From: Desulfobacterales bacterium
GTDB taxonomy: Bacteria > Desulfobacterota > Desulfobacteria > Desulfobacterales > JASJAZ01
Assembly: GCA_030066785.1 (NCBI GenBank)
Contig: JASJAZ010000012.1
Location: 1-51,296, forward strand
Reading direction: 5' to 3'
Length of the DNA: 51,296 nt
The notes beneath the pieces are model-generated. The model did no database searches. It saw only the letters and a list, made by a program, of their open reading frames with translations, and was not told the origin of the DNA. The position numbers were made by a program, and so were the translations under genes. Position 1 is the stretch's first letter, and each line of letters begins with the position of its first letter. This document shows positions 33,024 to 42,750 of this stretch, in pieces.

Positions 33024-33632
33024 ATGGAACATTATCTGAGCCTTTTTATAAAATCGGTTTTTATCGAAAACATGGCCCTGGCGTTTTTTCTGGGGATGTG
33101 CACGTTTTTGGCTGTATCCAAAAGCGTCAAGACCGCCATTGGATTGGGCGTGGCCGTGATCCTGATTGAAACGATTACAGTGCCGGTCAACAATATTCTT
33201 TTTCAGCTTCTGCTGAAGTCAGGCGCCTTATCCTGGGCCGGACTGGCGCACCTGGATTTAAGTTTTCTGGGCTTGTTGACCTATATCGGTGTGATTGCAG
33301 CCATGGTGCAGATTCTGGAGATGGTGCTGGATCGCTTTTTACCCGCACTGTACAATGCCCTGGGGATTTTTCTGCCCTTGATCACCGTCAACTGTGCAAT
33401 CCTGGGCGGCTCACTGTTTATGGTTGAGCGGGATTACAATTTTGCCGAAAGTGTCGTTTACGGCCTGGGCTCAGGTACCGGTTGGGCACTGGCGCTGGTC
33501 TGCTTGGCTGGTATCCGCGAAAAGCTCTCATATGGCAACCCGCCGGCCGGTGTGCGGGGATTGGGGTCCACGTTCGCCATTGCCGGCCTGATGGCCATGG
33601 CCTTTATGGCGTTTTCGGGTATTAAGCTGTGA
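33024..33632 (+). CDS. nqrE: Na+-translocating NADH:quinone reductase subunit E
   Basis: 202-residue, six-helix paralogue of Nqr[27 protein letters not shown] and [15 protein letters not shown] contain the conserved cysteines for the NqrD/NqrE iron site. It follows nqrD after 4 bases. A 186-base repeat-bearing gap then separates it from nqrF, which is unusual for this operon. Confidence 0.95.
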   Translation: MEHYLSLFIKSVFIENMALAFFLGMCTFLAVSKSVKTAIGLGVAVILIETITVPVNNILFQLLLKSGALSWAGLAHLDLSFLGLLTYIGVIAAMVQILEMVLDRFLPALYNALGIFLPLITVNCAILGGSLFMVERDYNFAESVVYGLGSGTGWALALVCLAGIREKLSYGNPPAGVRGLGSTFAIAGLMAMAFMAFSGIKL

Positions 33633-33635
33633 TTG

Positions 33636-33730
33636 GTTCAGAGGTTCAAAGTTCAAGGTTAAAAGGTTCTTTGGTTCTGAGGTTTAGAGGTTGAACACTG
33701 AACCCAGAACCCGGAACCTAGAACCCATTA
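33636..33730. repeat. GGTTC/GAACC word repeat inside the nqr operon, copy 3
   Basis: GGTTCAGAGGTTCAAAG-type words, then GAACACTGAACCCAGAACCC words, with foldback potential. It lies between nqrE and nqrF, so in RNA it could form a hairpin that alters expression of the distal gene. Confidence 0.75.
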
Positions 33731-33818
33731 ATCCGGACCGCAGCGTTAAAGGGATTACAGAAAATATATCAGTAGACTTTACAAGATGCGAAATTATTAA
33801 ACATACGGAGATCCGGTT

Positions 33819-35033
33819 ATGAGTGAGCTATTTATTGCCGTGGGTTTGTTTACCCTCATCGTCTTGATGTTGGTCACAGTAATTATGTTCTCAAAGGCAA
33901 AGCTGTTGCCCAGCGGTGATGTCAAGATGACGATCAACAAAGAAAAGGAGCTCGTTACCCAACCCGGCGGCAAACTGCTGGGAAGCCTGGCCGACCAGGG
34001 TATATTTGTTCCGTCGGCCTGTGGCGGCGGCGGTACCTGCGGTCAGTGCCTGGTAAAGGTGCATGAAGGTGGCGGGGACATACTACCGACCGAACTGGCC
34101 CACATTACCAAACGGGAGGCCCGTGATGGCGATCGGCTGGCCTGCCAGGTGGCGGTCAAGCAGGACATGGTTGTGGAAGTGCCCCCGGAGGTGTTTGAGA
34201 CCAAAAAATGGGTCTGCAAGGTGCGATCCAATGACAGTGTGGCCGATTTTATCAAAGAACTTATTTTGGAGTTACCCGAGGGGGAAGATGTTGATTTTAA
34301 AGCGGGTGGTTATATCCAAATCGACGTCCCGCCCCATGAACTCAGTTATAAAGAATTCGATATTCCGGAACAGTTTCGGCCCGAGTGGGACAAGCGCAAT
34401 TTGTGGGAGTTGACCTCCAAGATCACCGAACCGATAACACGGGCCTATTCCATGGCCAGCTGGCCGGGGGAAAAAGGCATTATCATGCTCAACGTCCGCG
34501 TGGCGTTGCCGCCCGGTCCAGGAATACCCACGGGCATCGCCTCATCCTATATCTTTAACCTGAAACCAGGTGATGAGGTCGATATTTCCGGACCTTACGG
34601 GGAATTTTTCATCCATGAAACCGATGCCGAGATGGTTTACATCGGCCGCGGTGCGGGCATGGCACCGTTGCGCAGTCATATTTTTGAACTGCTCAAAGGC
34701 CGGGATAGCAAACGCAGAATATCATACTATTACAATGCCCGCAATCTGGGCGAATGCTTCTATCTGGATGAATTTGCGCAACTGGCTGAAGAGCATGAGA
34801 ATTTTACATTTCATCTGGCCCTGTCGCGCCCGGCCCCCGATGACAACTGGACCGGACTCACCGGCTATGTCCATCAGGTGCTGCATGATAGTTATTTGGC
34901 GGATCATCCAGCCCCGGAAGATATTGAATACTACATGTGCGGGCCCCCAGTAATGAGTCAATCAATCATGCATATGCTCGATAATCTGGGTGTTGAACGC
35001 GAAAATATCAATTTTGACGATTTTGGCACCTAG
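33819..35033 (+). CDS. nqrF: Na+-translocating NADH:quinone reductase subunit F
   Basis: 404-residue NADH-oxidising subunit. One N-terminal helix (about 4-24), a [2Fe-2S] ferredoxin domain with C68, C74, C77 ([11 protein letters not shown]) and C109 (RLACQV), an FAD domain with [10 protein letters not shown], and an NAD domain with [12 protein letters not shown] and YYMCGPPVM. All cofactor motifs are complete. Separated from nqrE by a repeat but clearly part of the same complex. Confidence 0.95.
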   Translation: MSELFIAVGLFTLIVLMLVTVIMFSKAKLLPSGDVKMTINKEKELVTQPGGKLLGSLADQGIFVPSACGGGGTCGQCLVKVHEGGGDILPTELAHITKREARDGDRLACQVAVKQDMVVEVPPEVFETKKWVCKVRSNDSVADFIKELILELPEGEDVDFKAGGYIQIDVPPHELSYKEFDIPEQFRPEWDKRNLWELTSKITEPITRAYSMASWPGEKGIIMLNVRVALPPGPGIPTGIASSYIFNLKPGDEVDISGPYGEFFIHETDAEMVYIGRGAGMAPLRSHIFELLKGRDSKRRISYYYNARNLGECFYLDEFAQLAEEHENFTFHLALSRPAPDDNWTGLTGYVHQVLHDSYLADHPAPEDIEYYMCGPPVMSQSIMHMLDNLGVERENINFDDFGT

Positions 35034-35084
35034 ATGATGTACTCACTGCAGTGACGCGCAGAGCGCCGGTGGATTAGGTTTCAG

Positions 35085-35222
35085 GTGTCAGTAATGAGTT
35101 AAGAGGTCCAAGGTTCAAAGGTTAAGAGGTTAAAAGGTTTTTTGGTTCTGGGGTTCAGAGGTTGAAACCTGAACCCTCAATTTAGAACCCTGAACCCAGA
35201 ATACAGAACCCGAAACCAGCCA
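35085..35222. repeat. GGTTC/GAACC word repeat, copy 4
   Basis: Lies between nqrF and nqrM. It has AGGTTCAAAGGTTAAGAGG words followed by GAAACCTGAACCC and GAACCCAGAATAC words. Confidence 0.75.
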
Positions 35223-35282
35223 ACCTGAACGATTGAACCAAATAAGTTACCGTTTACGTCGAATTTCAAATGAAAGGGACGT

Positions 35283-35465
35283 ATGTTGCTTGAGTTAATC
35301 ATTACATTTGCTGTTATGCTGTTTACCGCTTTTAGCGTAACATTCGGCATCCTTATAGGAAGACGCACACCGGGGCACACCTGTCACAGTGCTCATGGTG
35401 AAGCTCAAGACGATCGTGAAGAGATATTTGCGACCTGTGGCGCGTGCCGCAAAAGCGGTAATTAG
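35283..35465 (+). CDS. nqrM: NqrM-type maturation protein (DUF539)
   Basis: 60 residues: one N-terminal membrane helix (about 3-27), IGRRTPG at the membrane edge, then cysteines C34, C52 and C55 (HTCH, TCGAC). The plan of one helix plus a short Cys-bearing tail, and the position after nqrF, match NqrM, which is needed to install the iron between NqrD and NqrE. AAAGGGACGT precedes the ATG. Sequence is short, so context carries part of the call. Confidence 0.75.
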   Translation: MLLELIITFAVMLFTAFSVTFGILIGRRTPGHTCHSAHGEAQDDREEIFATCGACRKSGN

Positions 35466-35643
35466 GTTTCAAGTCCGAGGTTTCAGATGTCAGTGTTCAG
35501 GTGCCAGGTTGCGGGTTTCAGTTATCATAGGTTTAAAGGTTCGGGGTTCTGGGTTAAATGTTGGAATGGGACCGATTCGGTTAACCTGGAACCGGGAACC
35601 TTGAACGGGGAACCCAGGGTCTGACACCCGACACCTGAAACCA
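35463..35643. repeat. GGTTC/GAACC word repeat, copy 5 (inverted core)
   Basis: Contains the core GGGACCGATTCGGTTAACC, the reverse complement of the core in copies 1 and 6 with small changes, flanked by GGTTC and GAACC words. It starts at the nqrM stop codon. Confidence 0.75.
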
Positions 35644-35708
35644 GATTATCATAGATTTTTCAACCCTGTCTGGGAGCGGCTATCGCCACATAATAATGGA
35701 GAAGAACA

Positions 35709-36275
35709 ATGGTAGATAAACAAAAAGGTGAACAAAATCCCGCTAAAAAGCTTCACGCAATTACCACCGGATCGCAGGAAATGATGGCCAAGGTGCCACG
35801 CATCAAAGATGTCATGACGGAAGATCCGGTCACATTTCGCCTGGGCATGACGGTTCATGATGCGGCCAAAAGGTTGTTGCAAAAGAGCATTGTGGCCGCC
35901 CCGGTGGTGGATGCGGACGATAACTTTGTGGGCATGTTTTCACAACAGGGGTGTATGGTTGGTTTAGTAGACGGCGTTTATGACGAAGTGCCCCAGCCGA
36001 TTTTTGTGGACGATTATCTGGAGCCGGTAGCGCATACCCTCACGATCGCTGAAAATGAGCCCATTATGAACGCTGTGTCTAAATTTGCCAGCCAGAACCA
36101 AATAATTCTCAGCCTGCCGGTATTGCGCGAGGGAAAAGTGGTTGGCATCATCGCTCGCCAAGACATTATTCGCACATTCTTTGAAATGACGGCCAGATTC
36201 CCCGAGGCCAGAGCGGCGATTTTGTATATCAGCGGCTTAGAAAAAGAGCAGCAGGATTTTGAAAAGCTCAGATAA
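35709..36275 (+). CDS. Two-CBS-domain protein
   Basis: 188 residues, soluble. CBS domain 1 is about 33-95 (VMTEDPVTFRLGMTVHDAAKRLLQKSIVAAPVVDADDNFVG) and CBS domain 2 is about 105-165 (TIAENEPIMNAVSKFASQNQIILSLPVLREGKVVGIIARQDIIR). Such pairs bind adenosine nucleotides and act as energy sensors. It has no attached enzyme domain, so the regulated partner is unknown. AATGGAGAAGAACA precedes the ATG. It stands alone, ending in a small terminator-like hairpin. Confidence 0.85.
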   Translation: MVDKQKGEQNPAKKLHAITTGSQEMMAKVPRIKDVMTEDPVTFRLGMTVHDAAKRLLQKSIVAAPVVDADDNFVGMFSQQGCMVGLVDGVYDEVPQPIFVDDYLEPVAHTLTIAENEPIMNAVSKFASQNQIILSLPVLREGKVVGIIARQDIIRTFFEMTARFPEARAAILYISGLEKEQQDFEKLR

Positions 36276-36353
36276 AGATAACTGAATTTACCTAACGATC
36301 TTCATTTGGACTTTTTACGACTGTTGTTATGTAGACATTGAGCACTTAACGAC

Positions 36354-36377
36354 GCCACAGATGTGGCATTTTAATTT
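36354..36377 (+). terminator. Terminator-like hairpin after the CBS gene
   Basis: GCCAC-AGAT-GTGGC stem-loop (extended pairing GCCACA/TGTGGC at 36354-36359 and 36362-36367) followed by ATTTTAATTT. The stem is short but has a T-rich tail. Confidence 0.5.
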
Positions 36378-36496
36378 AAAAAGCTGATAAAATTTGAAGC
36401 TTTATTCAATGGATGCGATTTTTTTGCGCCATTCCCAAAAAACAACGTTAAACCCCATTAGTATCAAGCAACCAAATTAAACTTAGGGAGATTGTT

Positions 36497-38023
36497 ATGC
36501 AAATCCTGCATGCCCCAGAGTCTTACAAGCGGCGCCACTGGCCCAAGCTATTGGGATTGCTGTTCTTTGTAATGTCAACCATCGGCTTGCTACAAAGCTG
36601 TGCGGTGGGACCAGATTATATATCGCCGGAATATGAGGTTCCGGATATCTGGCAAGTCAAATTAGCCGACGGTTTGACTGCCGGAGAAGCGCCTCTGGCC
36701 ACCTGGTGGCAGACCCTCAACGATCCGATTCTGAACAGTTTGATGGAACGGGCCGCAGTCGGCAACCTGGATTTGAAGGAGGCCTACGGGCGCATCAAGG
36801 AAGCTCGTTCCATCCGTGGCATCGCCAGCGGTGAGCGTTGGCCGGACGTCAATGCCGACGGTCAAGTGACCCGTAAACGCAATAGCGAAGACTTTTTCAC
36901 GGTGGGAACGGACAAAGACAAGAACCCGGACAGCGCGTCGGATACCATACGCGGTGGTAACTTCAACGCTAACTGGGAAATCGATCTCTGGGGCCGCGTT
37001 TCGCGCACGATTGCTTCGGCGGATGCCAATTTCCAGGCCTCAATTGAAGACTACCGTGATGTATTGGTAATCCTCTACGCCGAGATTGCCGCCAATTACG
37101 TGGAGTTGCGCACTCTGCAGGAACGCATCAGAGTCACCGCGTTCAACGTTGAGACCCAGCGGGGTACCTTGGGAATCACCCGGGCGCGCTTTAAGGCCGA
37201 AATTACCTCCGAGCTAGATGTGCGCCAGGCCGAGCTCAACTTGGCGCGCACCGAAAGCCGGATCCCGGCACTGCGGCAAAAGGCCGCCCAGTCCATCCAT
37301 CGGTTAGGGGTATTGATCGGGGGGTTTCCAGGCGAGCTTTACGCCGAGCTCACGCCGCCACGACCGATTCCGCAACCACCACCTAAAGTGCTGATGGGCG
37401 TGCCGGCTGAGGCTATGCGTCAACGTCCGGACGTGCGGGCGGCTGAGCGGCGCCTGGCCGCTCAAACCGAGCGCATCGGGATTGCCACGGCCGATCTCTA
37501 CCCAACTTTCTTTTTGCTGGGCGACTTCGGTTATCTGGGGATCCGGAACGATCTGCTTGACGGCAGCCGCAAGTCGTATTCCTACGGGCCCAGCTTGCGT
37601 TGGAACATTTTTGACGGCGGGCGGGTGCGCAACCGGATCAATGCCGAGGACGCGCGTACCGAACAGGCCCTGGCAAACTATGAAAACACTATTCTGGAAG
37701 CCCTGGAAGACGTTGAAAACGCCGCGGTGGCTTTCACCGAGGAACAACAGCGTCGCGAAATGTTGCGCCGATCAGTAGTAGCGGCGGAAAAATCGGTGGA
37801 ACTGGTCAGTGTGCAATACAAAACGGGTTTGACCGACTTTCAAAACGTGCTCGACATGGAGCGTTCGCTGGCGGAGCAGGCGGACCGTTACGTTGAGAGT
37901 GTGGGACTGGTAACTAAGGACCTGATTCAGATATACCGGGCCTTGGGTGGGGGCTGGGATCCGGATCCACCAAAGCTGGAAGCCGAAATCCAGGATGCCA
38001 TGCATGGCGAACCCATTCTTTAA
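36497..38023 (+). CDS. RND efflux outer-membrane lipoprotein (NodT/OprM family)
   Basis: 508 residues. Signal peptide with lipobox LLQSC (C35), then the family start AVGPDYISPEYEVPDIW and two OEP repeats rich in coiled-coil helices (LTDFQNVLDMERSLAEQADRYVE in the second). It forms the TolC-like exit duct of the pump encoded by the next two genes. It is the first gene of an OMF-adaptor-pump operon; AGGGAG lies before the ATG. Confidence 0.92.
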   Translation: MQILHAPESYKRRHWPKLLGLLFFVMSTIGLLQSCAVGPDYISPEYEVPDIWQVKLADGLTAGEAPLATWWQTLNDPILNSLMERAAVGNLDLKEAYGRIKEARSIRGIASGERWPDVNADGQVTRKRNSEDFFTVGTDKDKNPDSASDTIRGGNFNANWEIDLWGRVSRTIASADANFQASIEDYRDVLVILYAEIAANYVELRTLQERIRVTAFNVETQRGTLGITRARFKAEITSELDVRQAELNLARTESRIPALRQKAAQSIHRLGVLIGGFPGELYAELTPPRPIPQPPPKVLMGVPAEAMRQRPDVRAAERRLAAQTERIGIATADLYPTFFLLGDFGYLGIRNDLLDGSRKSYSYGPSLRWNIFDGGRVRNRINAEDARTEQALANYENTILEALEDVENAAVAFTEEQQRREMLRRSVVAAEKSVELVSVQYKTGLTDFQNVLDMERSLAEQADRYVESVGLVTKDLIQIYRALGGGWDPDPPKLEAEIQDAMHGEPIL

Positions 38024-38143
38024 TTTTCAACTAATTAACGGAAAAAGTATAGATACTGATACAGAAAGACGTCATCTTGATTTTTTAATCCGTATACAAT
38101 TGAAACGCGATTTTCATTTATTATTAGCAAAGGTAGGTAACCC

Positions 38144-39229
38144 ATGAAGCGCTTGTTCACATTTTTGTTTGTGCTGCTCTCAGCCTGTATGCTCCTGCTG
38201 GGATGCAAAGAAAAAACCAAACCGGAAATCATTCGCCCGGTAAAAGCGATCAAGCTGCAAGTAGCTGCCGGCCTTGGGGGTAATAAATATCCCGGACGCG
38301 CCGAGGCCACCACCGAACTGAACCTGGGCTTCGAAGTGCAAGGTACTATTTTAGAGCGCCCAGTCAATAAGGGCGACAGCGTCAAAAAAGGACAACTTCT
38401 GGCCCGGCTGGACCCGCGCGATTTTCAAAACGAAATTAGAGCTGCCGTAGCCGAGCGTGACCGCAATAAAGCCTTTCGCGACCGCATTGCTGAAGCGCTT
38501 AAATCCAATGCGGTGTCCCGGCAGTCACTGGACGATGCCGAAGCGCGACTGGAACAATCCCGCGCGGCCGTGCGGATCAAACGCAAGGCCTTGGAAGACG
38601 CGCACATAAACGCACCTTTTGATGGCTCAGTTTCCTGGACATACAAAGAGGCGGGACAACGCGTGCAGGCCAAGGAAAACGTTTTACGCTTGCTGGATAT
38701 TTCCAAGATCGAATTTACTGTGGATGTGCCTGAAACATTGATTGCTAACGCTTATAACGTTAAGGATGTTACGATCACCTTCGATGCCTTTCCGGATCGT
38801 AAGATTTCAGCGCGTGTCAAGGAGATTGGCACCGAGGCCTCGGCCGGTACCCGCACTTTTCCGGTGACCCTGATTTTTGATCAACTCGAAGACATTACCA
38901 TCCTGCCGGGAATGGCCGGGATTGCCACCGGCGATCCTTCCGGCGGCGAGGCTAAGGATGCCGAACCGGAATTCCTATTGCCGCTGACCGCTTTTTTTAC
39001 CGCCGACGGCCAGACCCACAAAGTTTGGGTGATTGAAGAGGCGACCATGACCGTTAAGGCCCACGAGGTAACCCGGGGCAAGTTGACGGCCCGGGGGCAG
39101 TACGCCAAAGGTCTGCAGGAGGGTATGTGGGTGGCCACCGCTGGTGCCAATACTCTGCTTGAAGGTCAGAAAGTCACGATCGCGGAACCGATCCGGCGGA
39201 GTGAAAGGCCGATCGAACAATCTCAATAA
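38144..39229 (+). CDS. RND efflux periplasmic adaptor (membrane fusion protein)
   Basis: 361 residues. Signal peptide with lipobox LLLGC (C21); lipoyl half GRAEATTELNLGFEVQGTILERPVNKGDSVKKGQLLARLD, an alpha-hairpin (about 90-145, RDRIAEALKSNAVSRQSLDDAEARLEQSRA), second lipoyl half APFDGSVSWTYKEAGQRV, then beta-barrel and membrane-proximal domains. It links the OMF and the pump. Lies 120 bases after the OMF gene. Confidence 0.92.
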   Translation: MKRLFTFLFVLLSACMLLLGCKEKTKPEIIRPVKAIKLQVAAGLGGNKYPGRAEATTELNLGFEVQGTILERPVNKGDSVKKGQLLARLDPRDFQNEIRAAVAERDRNKAFRDRIAEALKSNAVSRQSLDDAEARLEQSRAAVRIKRKALEDAHINAPFDGSVSWTYKEAGQRVQAKENVLRLLDISKIEFTVDVPETLIANAYNVKDVTITFDAFPDRKISARVKEIGTEASAGTRTFPVTLIFDQLEDITILPGMAGIATGDPSGGEAKDAEPEFLLPLTAFFTADGQTHKVWVIEEATMTVKAHEVTRGKLTARGQYAKGLQEGMWVATAGANTLLEGQKVTIAEPIRRSERPIEQSQ

Positions 39230-39364
39230 TAAAAATGCTACCATCAGATGATATTACTGTAATTAGCATAACTATCACTTTGAAGAACGAACAAGACTTT
39301 CAGTATGGGTTGTCGGATTAACTCTGAAAAAAATGGTTGTCGATAGTCAACCCGAGGGGGATTC

Positions 39365-42300
39365 ATGAGCATTACGGAATACGCCATCAAGAACAAGGCC
39401 GTCAGTTATCTATTTATTGCGATTGTGGGCCTTGGCGGCATCGCATCTTACTTCATCCTGGGACAGCTCGAGGACCCGGTCTTTACGATCAAAAAGGCCA
39501 TTGTGGTTACCCACTACCCGGGCGCCAGTGCCTACGAGGTGGAACTGGAGGTGACCGACGTCCTCGAAAAGGCCATCAAGGAGATCCCCGACGTAGAGCA
39601 CCTCTATTCCTTTTCACGGCCGGGGGTGTCTATCATCAAGGTCGACATCGAGCAGTATATCTGGATGGATACACTGCCCCAGATCTGGGACGAGATGCGC
39701 AAGAAAATCCGCGATGTTACCCCCCAGTTGCCCCCCGGGGCCGATAAGCCGGACGTTTCAGACGATTTCAACTTTGTCTATGGCTTTGTCCTGGCCGTTA
39801 CCGGTGACGGTTTCAGTTACGCTGAACTGGAGGACTGGGCTGATGACCTGAAAAGGGAACTGGATTTGGTGGAGGGCGTTTCGCGGGTGGAGCTGTGGGG
39901 CGTGCAGGACAAGGTCATCTATCTGGATGCCTCTGAACAGCAAATGGCGGAAAGAGGACTGAGCGCGGAAAATTTCATCGACACCCTGGGCCGGCAAAAC
40001 ATGGTGGTGGATGCGGGCTCCATTGACGTCCAGGATACGCGGCTGCGGGTGGCGCCCACCGGCGAGTTTTTAACCCCGGAGGATATTGGCGAGCTTTTCC
40101 TGCACCCCGACCGTCCGGGACAAACCAACCGGGCGCTGGCGCCTGTCATTTCCGACCAGCAGACCTCCCAGACCGCACGGCCTACAGGCGCGGGCGGTGT
40201 GCGTCCTGAAGTAGAATTGGTCCGCATCAAGGATATTGCAACCGTTTCAACTGGCTACCTGGAACCGCCCCAGTCACTGATGCGCACCGATGGACGGCCG
40301 GCGGTCGGCATACAGATTGCAGCACGTGAGGACGTCAACGTCGTCGACGTGGGCAAGCGACTGGAGCAACGTATCGACGAAATCCTGCCCTACATGCCGG
40401 TGGGACTTGAGATCACCAAGGTCACCTGGCAATCGGAGCTGGTCACTGAATCCATCGTGAGCTTTTTTACGAATCTGGCCGGCTCGGTGGCCATCGTTTT
40501 GATTGTTTTAACGGTACCCATGGGCTGGCGCATGGGGGTCATCATCGGCAGCGGTCTGGTGCTGACCATCCTGGGTACCTTTGTGGGCATGACCATATTT
40601 GGTTATCCCTTTCAACGCATGAGCCTGGGCGCGCTGATCATCGCCATGGGGATGATGGTGGACAACTCGATTGTGGTGGCCGACGGCATCCAGGTTAAAA
40701 TCAACAGTGGCATGGACCGGGTCAAGGCCGCCATCGAAGCGGCCACTAATCCCTCCATGGCGTTACTGGGCGCCACCATCATCGCGGTAATGGCCTTTTA
40801 CCCAATTTTTGCCTCCCGAGCGGATGCTGGTGAGTACTGCCGCTCGCTGTTCGTGGTGGTGGCCATTTCCCTGTCGCTCAGCTGGCTATTGGCCCTGGTT
40901 CAGACGCCGCTGCAATGCCTATCAATGCTGCCGGCGGCCAAGGCCTCTGAGGGCCGCGAGGAAAAAGATCCCTATGATACCAAATTTTTTAACGGCTACA
41001 AGGGGCTGCTTGAGTTTGCCATCCGCCAGCGCTGGATCTTCATGGGGATAATGGTAGGTTTGCTGGTGGCCGCCATCTTCTGCTTTGGTTACGTCAAACA
41101 GATGTTTTTTCCGTATGCCTCACGCAACCAGATCATGGTGGATTTCTGGTTTGACGAAGGCACGCGCATCCAGACAACTGCCGAACGGGTCCAACCGGCT
41201 GAAGAGTGGCTGAAAAACAATGAGCTGGTGACGACGGTGAGTAGTTTTTTCGGCAAGGGGCCGCCGCGCTTGTATTTGCCGGTGGATCCGGAACTGCCTT
41301 ACTATCAGAACTACGTCGAATTGATCGTCAACACTGAAAGCTATAAGCAGATTGATCAACTGATTGCCGAGTTCGAACCCTGGGTCAAGGAACACTATCC
41401 CGATATCACCACGCGGGTGCGCAAATACGGCGTCGGGCCCAGCGATACCTGGAAGTTTGAATGGCAAATCACCGGACCGGCCGAAGCTGATATCGCCGTG
41501 TTGCGCGAAATCGGGGAAAAGGGCAAGGCTATTTTAAGAAAAGAACCCCGGGCCAAGGAAATCAAGACATCCCTGATGAACCGCCGGCAGAAAATCGTGC
41601 CGGTCTACGATCAGCCTCGGGGGCGCTGGGCCCAGGTCAGCCGTGACGACATTGGTCAAGCCACCAGGCGGGCCTATGACGGTCAACAGGTAGGATTGTA
41701 TCGTGAAGGTGACGACCTTTATCCCATCCTGCTGCGCTATCCCCCTGAAGAGCGGCATGCATCTGCGGACAACCTTGAGCTTTTGCAGGTCAAACCGCCC
41801 CTGTCGGAGCAGACCGTGCCGCTGGCCCAGGTCACCAAGGCAATCCAGACCGAATATGAAGAGCCGTTTATCAACCGTTGGGACCGTCGACGAACCGTCA
41901 CCATTCAGGCCACGCCGGCATGGTGGTCGACCTACCCCGATTTGAAGAATCATGTGTATGACGAGTTCATGGAGCTCATGGCGACCCTGCCGCCGGGTTA
42001 CGACATATTCATGGACGGGGAAGACGAGAGTCAACTGGACAATCAGTCGTCGCTCCAACCGGGTATCCTGCCGGCCATGATTATCATGTTGTTCGTCATG
42101 GTCGCATTGTACAGCGCTTACCGCCCACCGCTGATTATTATTTGCACCATTCCGTTTGCGGCCATCGGTGTGACCACTGGCCTGCTAGTCAGCGGGCAGC
42201 CCTTTGGATTTCTGGCCACGCTGGGGGCCATGAGTCTGTCGGGCATGATGATCAAAAATGCCATTGTGCTGCTGGATACGGTGCAAGAAGAAATTGATGC

Positions 42301-42535
42301 GGGCAAGACGCGTTATGAGGCCATCGTCCGATCCGGCGTCACCCGCCTGCGACCGGTGTGCCTGGCAGCCGCCACCACCGTGCTGGCACTGCTGACCCTG
42401 GCACCCGATGTTTTCTGGGCGGCCATGGCCTATACCATCATGTTCGGACTGACCTTCGGAACGATGCTGACCATGTTCGTGGTGCCGGTACTCTACTGCA
42501 TCTTTTACAAAGTAAAATCACCGGAAAGGATCTAA
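39365..42535 (+). CDS. RND efflux pump permease (AcrB/MdtB-like)
   Basis: 1056-residue inner-membrane pump. An N-terminal helix (about 11-30), a large periplasmic domain, a central helix bundle with the proton-relay segment GALIIAMGMMVDNSIVVADGI (Asp in TM4), a second periplasmic domain and a second bundle (GFLATLGAMSLSGMMIKNAIVLLD). Full length for the AcrB class. Substrate class is not evident; the adjacent lipoprotein OMF and adaptor complete the tripartite pump. The start MSITEYAIKNKAVSYLF is usual for the branch, with AGGGGG before it. Confidence 0.92.
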   Translation: MSITEYAIKNKAVSYLFIAIVGLGGIASYFILGQLEDPVFTIKKAIVVTHYPGASAYEVELEVTDVLEKAIKEIPDVEHLYSFSRPGVSIIKVDIEQYIWMDTLPQIWDEMRKKIRDVTPQLPPGADKPDVSDDFNFVYGFVLAVTGDGFSYAELEDWADDLKRELDLVEGVSRVELWGVQDKVIYLDASEQQMAERGLSAENFIDTLGRQNMVVDAGSIDVQDTRLRVAPTGEFLTPEDIGELFLHPDRPGQTNRALAPVISDQQTSQTARPTGAGGVRPEVELVRIKDIATVSTGYLEPPQSLMRTDGRPAVGIQIAAREDVNVVDVGKRLEQRIDEILPYMPVGLEITKVTWQSELVTESIVSFFTNLAGSVAIVLIVLTVPMGWRMGVIIGSGLVLTILGTFVGMTIFGYPFQRMSLGALIIAMGMMVDNSIVVADGIQVKINSGMDRVKAAIEAATNPSMALLGATIIAVMAFYPIFASRADAGEYCRSLFVVVAISLSLSWLLALVQTPLQCLSMLPAAKASEGREEKDPYDTKFFNGYKGLLEFAIRQRWIFMGIMVGLLVAAIFCFGYVKQMFFPYASRNQIMVDFWFDEGTRIQTTAERVQPAEEWLKNNELVTTVSSFFGKGPPRLYLPVDPELPYYQNYVELIVNTESYKQIDQLIAEFEPWVKEHYPDITTRVRKYGVGPSDTWKFEWQITGPAEADIAVLREIGEKGKAILRKEPRAKEIKTSLMNRRQKIVPVYDQPRGRWAQVSRDDIGQATRRAYDGQQVGLYREGDDLYPILLRYPPEERHASADNLELLQVKPPLSEQTVPLAQVTKAIQTEYEEPFINRWDRRRTVTIQATPAWWSTYPDLKNHVYDEFMELMATLPPGYDIFMDGEDESQLDNQSSLQPGILPAMIIMLFVMVALYSAYRPPLIIICTIPFAAIGVTTGLLVSGQPFGFLATLGAMSLSGMMIKNAIVLLDTVQEEIDAGKTRYEAIVRSGVTRLRPVCLAAATTVLALLTLAPDVFWAAMAYTIMFGLTFGTMLTMFVVPVLYCIFYKVKSPERI

Positions 42536-42682
42536 CCTATCCTGACATAAACAATGAGTTCGTGTATTGACCTCGTCAATAGCTAAGTCAAACAAATCGC
42601 GAGGTTCTCACATTATCTAAGATGCTGGGAATTGGTGTAAATGCCGCTTAAGTCGGACCTTGAAAAATCATAAATTGAGCAG

Positions 42683-42719
42683 CGGCCCGGTCGGCACTGA
42701 TATGCTAGCCGGGCCGTTT
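42683..42719 (+). terminator. GC-rich hairpin downstream of the RND operon
   Basis: CGGCCCGG (42683-42690) pairs perfectly with CCGGGCCG (42709-42716), followed by TTT. It is the only strong hairpin between the pump gene and the sulfatase. Confidence 0.55.
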
Positions 42720-42750
42720 GCATACTGAGGTTAGGAAATTGGGAGACAAG

